64,000 nucleotides of DNA, taken from NCBI RefSeq assembly GCF_002968295.1, contig NZ_CP134399.1, forward strand, positions 5,828,001 to 5,892,000, given 5' to 3'. Positions 62,386-64,000 of this stretch are shown piece after piece (within the stretch, counting starts at the first letter, position 1; every line of letters starts with the position of its first letter). The translations under genes were made by a program, and so were the position numbers. Under the pieces are notes generated by a model, which was given only the letters and a program-made list of their open reading frames with translations, made no database searches and was not told the DNA's origin. This stretch comes from Mycobacterium sp. ITM-2016-00317. Its GTDB lineage: Bacteria > Actinomycetota > Actinomycetes > Mycobacteriales > Mycobacteriaceae.

Positions 62386-63012
62386 GTGAACATCGGCACC
62401 AAAGACAAGCAGGAGCACGCACGCCTGCAGGTGTCGCGGCACGCGTGTGAATTGTTCTGGGACCGGGGCGTCTCTGCCACCAGCGGGGACGACATCGCCT
62501 CGGCGGCAGGGCTTTCCACCCGCACGGTGTGGCGTTACTTCCGCAGCAAGGAAAGCTGCGTGGAGCCGGTGCTCGCGCAGTCCGCACAGCGTTTCATCAC
62601 ACTGGCCCGGCAGTGGCCGAAAGAGTTGTCCCTCGCCGACCACCTGGCCGCCTACACCGCCCGCAATCCGCTGACCGAAGAGGAGATCGTCGATGTGCGG
62701 AGCGCACTGCGCATCGCGACCGTGTCGGTGCGGGAACCCGCGTTGCGGACCTCCTATCTGATGGTGCACGACCAGATGGAGCGTGACTTCATACCCGTTG
62801 TCGCCGAACGGCTTCGCCTACCCGAGCAACACCTGACCGTTCGCCTGTGCGCCGCCGCGGTCACCGGCGCGTTCCGCGTCATCGACGAGGAGGTAGGCCG
62901 TCGGGTGATCACCGACAACGAGAAGGTCAGCCAAGCCGAGGCACTCGACATGATCGACCGGGCCGTCACCGACGCCACCAACGGCCGGTTCGGCGGACCC
63001 GTCGCGGACTGA
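62386..63012 (+). CDS. TetR-family regulator
   Basis: A 208-residue regulator with a TetR HTH at about residues 15-60 (TSGDDIASAAGLSTRTVWRYF). The GTG start at 62386 follows AGGAGG. Two near-identical TGTCACTWAGTGACA palindromes sit immediately upstream and are the probable autoregulatory sites. Its other targets are not evident; it lies between the Rv1733c-type and S9 peptidase genes. Confidence 0.88.
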   Translation: MNIGTKDKQEHARLQVSRHACELFWDRGVSATSGDDIASAAGLSTRTVWRYFRSKESCVEPVLAQSAQRFITLARQWPKELSLADHLAAYTARNPLTEEEIVDVRSALRIATVSVREPALRTSYLMVHDQMERDFIPVVAERLRLPEQHLTVRLCAAAVTGAFRVIDEEVGRRVITDNEKVSQAEALDMIDRAVTDATNGRFGGPVAD

Positions 63013-63111
63013 CCGGAAACACCCAGTACGACAACCGCATACGCACGCATCCCGGCCGTGGACACCCGCCCGGTGATCGACTCTGCGCTGCTGACCCCAG
63101 GAAGGGCCCAC

Positions 63112-64000
63112 ATGGCACTGCCCGAGCACATCTCCGTCGAAGACTTCTTCAACCCGCCCACCCGCGCCGGAGCGATCATTTCGCCCGACGGCCGTCGCAT
63201 CGCGTTCCTCGCACCGTGGAAGAACCGCCTCAACGTGTGGGTCCAGGACCTCGACTCCGACGAGGCGCGGTGCGTGACGGCCGACGACCAGCGCAGCGTG
63301 CACCATTTCGACTGGACCGACGACCCGCGCTGGATGATCTATCTCCAGGACACCGCCGGTGACGAGAACTGGCACCTCTTCCGCATCGATCTCGACGATC
63401 CCGAGGCCTTACCCGTGGACCTGACCCCGTTTCCCGGTGTGATCGCCGCACCGATCCGGGAGGTCAAGAACGGCAAGGCGGTGGTGATCACGAACCGGCG
63501 TGACGTCCAACTGTTCGACGTGTACGAAATCGACATCGCCACCGGTGAGTTGACACTGCTCGCCGAGAATCCCGGAAACGCGTCCGACTGGCTCTGCAGC
63601 GACAACGGTCACCTGTTCGCGACGTCGCTGACCCCCGACGGTCATGTCGAACTGTCCCGGTGGGACGGCGACGCGGCGACACTGACCCCCATCGCGACGT
63701 TCGACGGGTCGGATCGCCCGTTGGGCATTTACCCCCTCGTGCTCACCCCGGACGGCACCGGGGCGTGGATGGGTTCCAGCAAGGGCACCGACCGGACCCG
63801 CCTGGTCCGCGTCGATCTGACCACGGGCGAGGAGACCGAGGTGGACAGCCACCCGGAATTCGATCTCGACATCCACGGCCTCTTCGATCCCCTCCGGTCA
63901 CAAACCCTGATCCAGGACCGGAGCACCGGCGCGCTCATCGGTGTCCGCTACCAGCGTGAGCGACAGGTGATCCATGCGCTCGAGCCGCACTTCGCCGACG
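63112..64000 (+). CDS. S9-family peptidase, N-terminal part (cut by window edge)
   Basis: Start of a prolyl-oligopeptidase-family (S9) serine peptidase. The ATG at 63112 follows an AGGAAGGG site, and 296 codons are visible before the window ends. They cover the N-terminal beta-propeller region (PDGRRIAFLAPWKNRLNVWV, WMIYLQDTAGDENWHLFRID). The alpha/beta-hydrolase domain with the catalytic triad lies beyond the edge. It is 99 bases downstream of the TetR gene and may be controlled by it. Confidence 0.85.
   Translation, partial: MALPEHISVEDFFNPPTRAGAIISPDGRRIAFLAPWKNRLNVWVQDLDSDEARCVTADDQRSVHHFDWTDDPRWMIYLQDTAGDENWHLFRIDLDDPEALPVDLTPFPGVIAAPIREVKNGKAVVITNRRDVQLFDVYEIDIATGELTLLAENPGNASDWLCSDNGHLFATSLTPDGHVELSRWDGDAATLTPIATFDGSDRPLGIYPLVLTPDGTGAWMGSSKGTDRTRLVRVDLTTGEETEVDSHPEFDLDIHGLFDPLRSQTLIQDRSTGALIGVRYQRERQVIHALEPHFAD

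Overview
The window is about 64 kb of GC-rich chromosome from a free-living mycobacterium (Mycolicibacterium-type). Lineage markers are a mycofactocin-coupled SDR, an F420-dependent Ddn-like reductase, a cutinase, an Rv1733c-type membrane protein, a remnant of a WhiB gene, frequent GTG starts and many ATGA/GTGA stop-start overlaps. I see no rRNA, tRNA, insertion sequence, prophage or CRISPR array.

0-27 kb is a catabolic island. A GAF/Fis-type activator (1995) and a PucR-type regulator (3796) sit beside genes for an Ldh-family oxidoreductase, flavin reductase, D-2-hydroxyacid dehydrogenases, RibBA, a fumarylacetoacetate-hydrolase-family enzyme, aldehyde dehydrogenases, a class III aminotransferase, an amidohydrolase, a mycofactocin SDR, a glutamate-type dehydrogenase, three UxaA-family subunits, a luciferase-like monooxygenase, an SDR and an APC permease. 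A degenerate inverted repeat, TGTSCC-N5-GGSACA, recurs before most of the transcription units (clear at 1648, 14072, 18903 and 24530; weaker elsewhere), so the island looks like one regulon. I infer FMN-dependent oxidation of an imported amine or amino-acid-like compound, followed by transamination, aldehyde oxidation, hydrolysis and dehydration. The substrate is unknown.

26-40 kb is mostly ordinary: ANTAR/YigZ genes, an EVE-like protein, Ddn-like reductase, M42 peptidase, ABC-F protein, MalQ, a double-hotdog dehydratase, two MFS transporters, and a TPP-riboswitch-controlled YkoEDC-type ECF transporter whose S subunit is frameshifted.

40-50 kb holds a tightly overlapping six-gene operon (MBL-fold sulfatase-like protein, SDR, sulfotransferase, VOC protein, alcohol dehydrogenase, SDR). 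It is divergent from an SDR-TetR-FAD/Fe-S oxidase unit, with two phased CTCTA-N6-TAGAG operators between them. 50-56.6 kb is a reactive-sulfur module: two persulfide-dioxygenase-like proteins, a rhodanese, a TauE exporter, a CstR-like sensor and DUF302/DUF202 proteins, with six TACCC-type operators and a decayed sulfide:quinone oxidoreductase gene.

56.7-64 kb has TetR genes with recognisable operators, a DUF308 protein, cutinase, SCO6745-family and Rv1733c-family proteins, and the start of an S9 peptidase.

At least four otherwise conserved genes are each broken by a single-base indel (about 15.85, 16.95, 39.26 and 49.37 kb), three of them at short G/C runs, and a fifth indel may explain an SDR-TetR fusion. 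That pattern should be checked against reads before any gene loss is claimed. The whiB and sqr remnants are different: they lack internal segments and look truly decayed.
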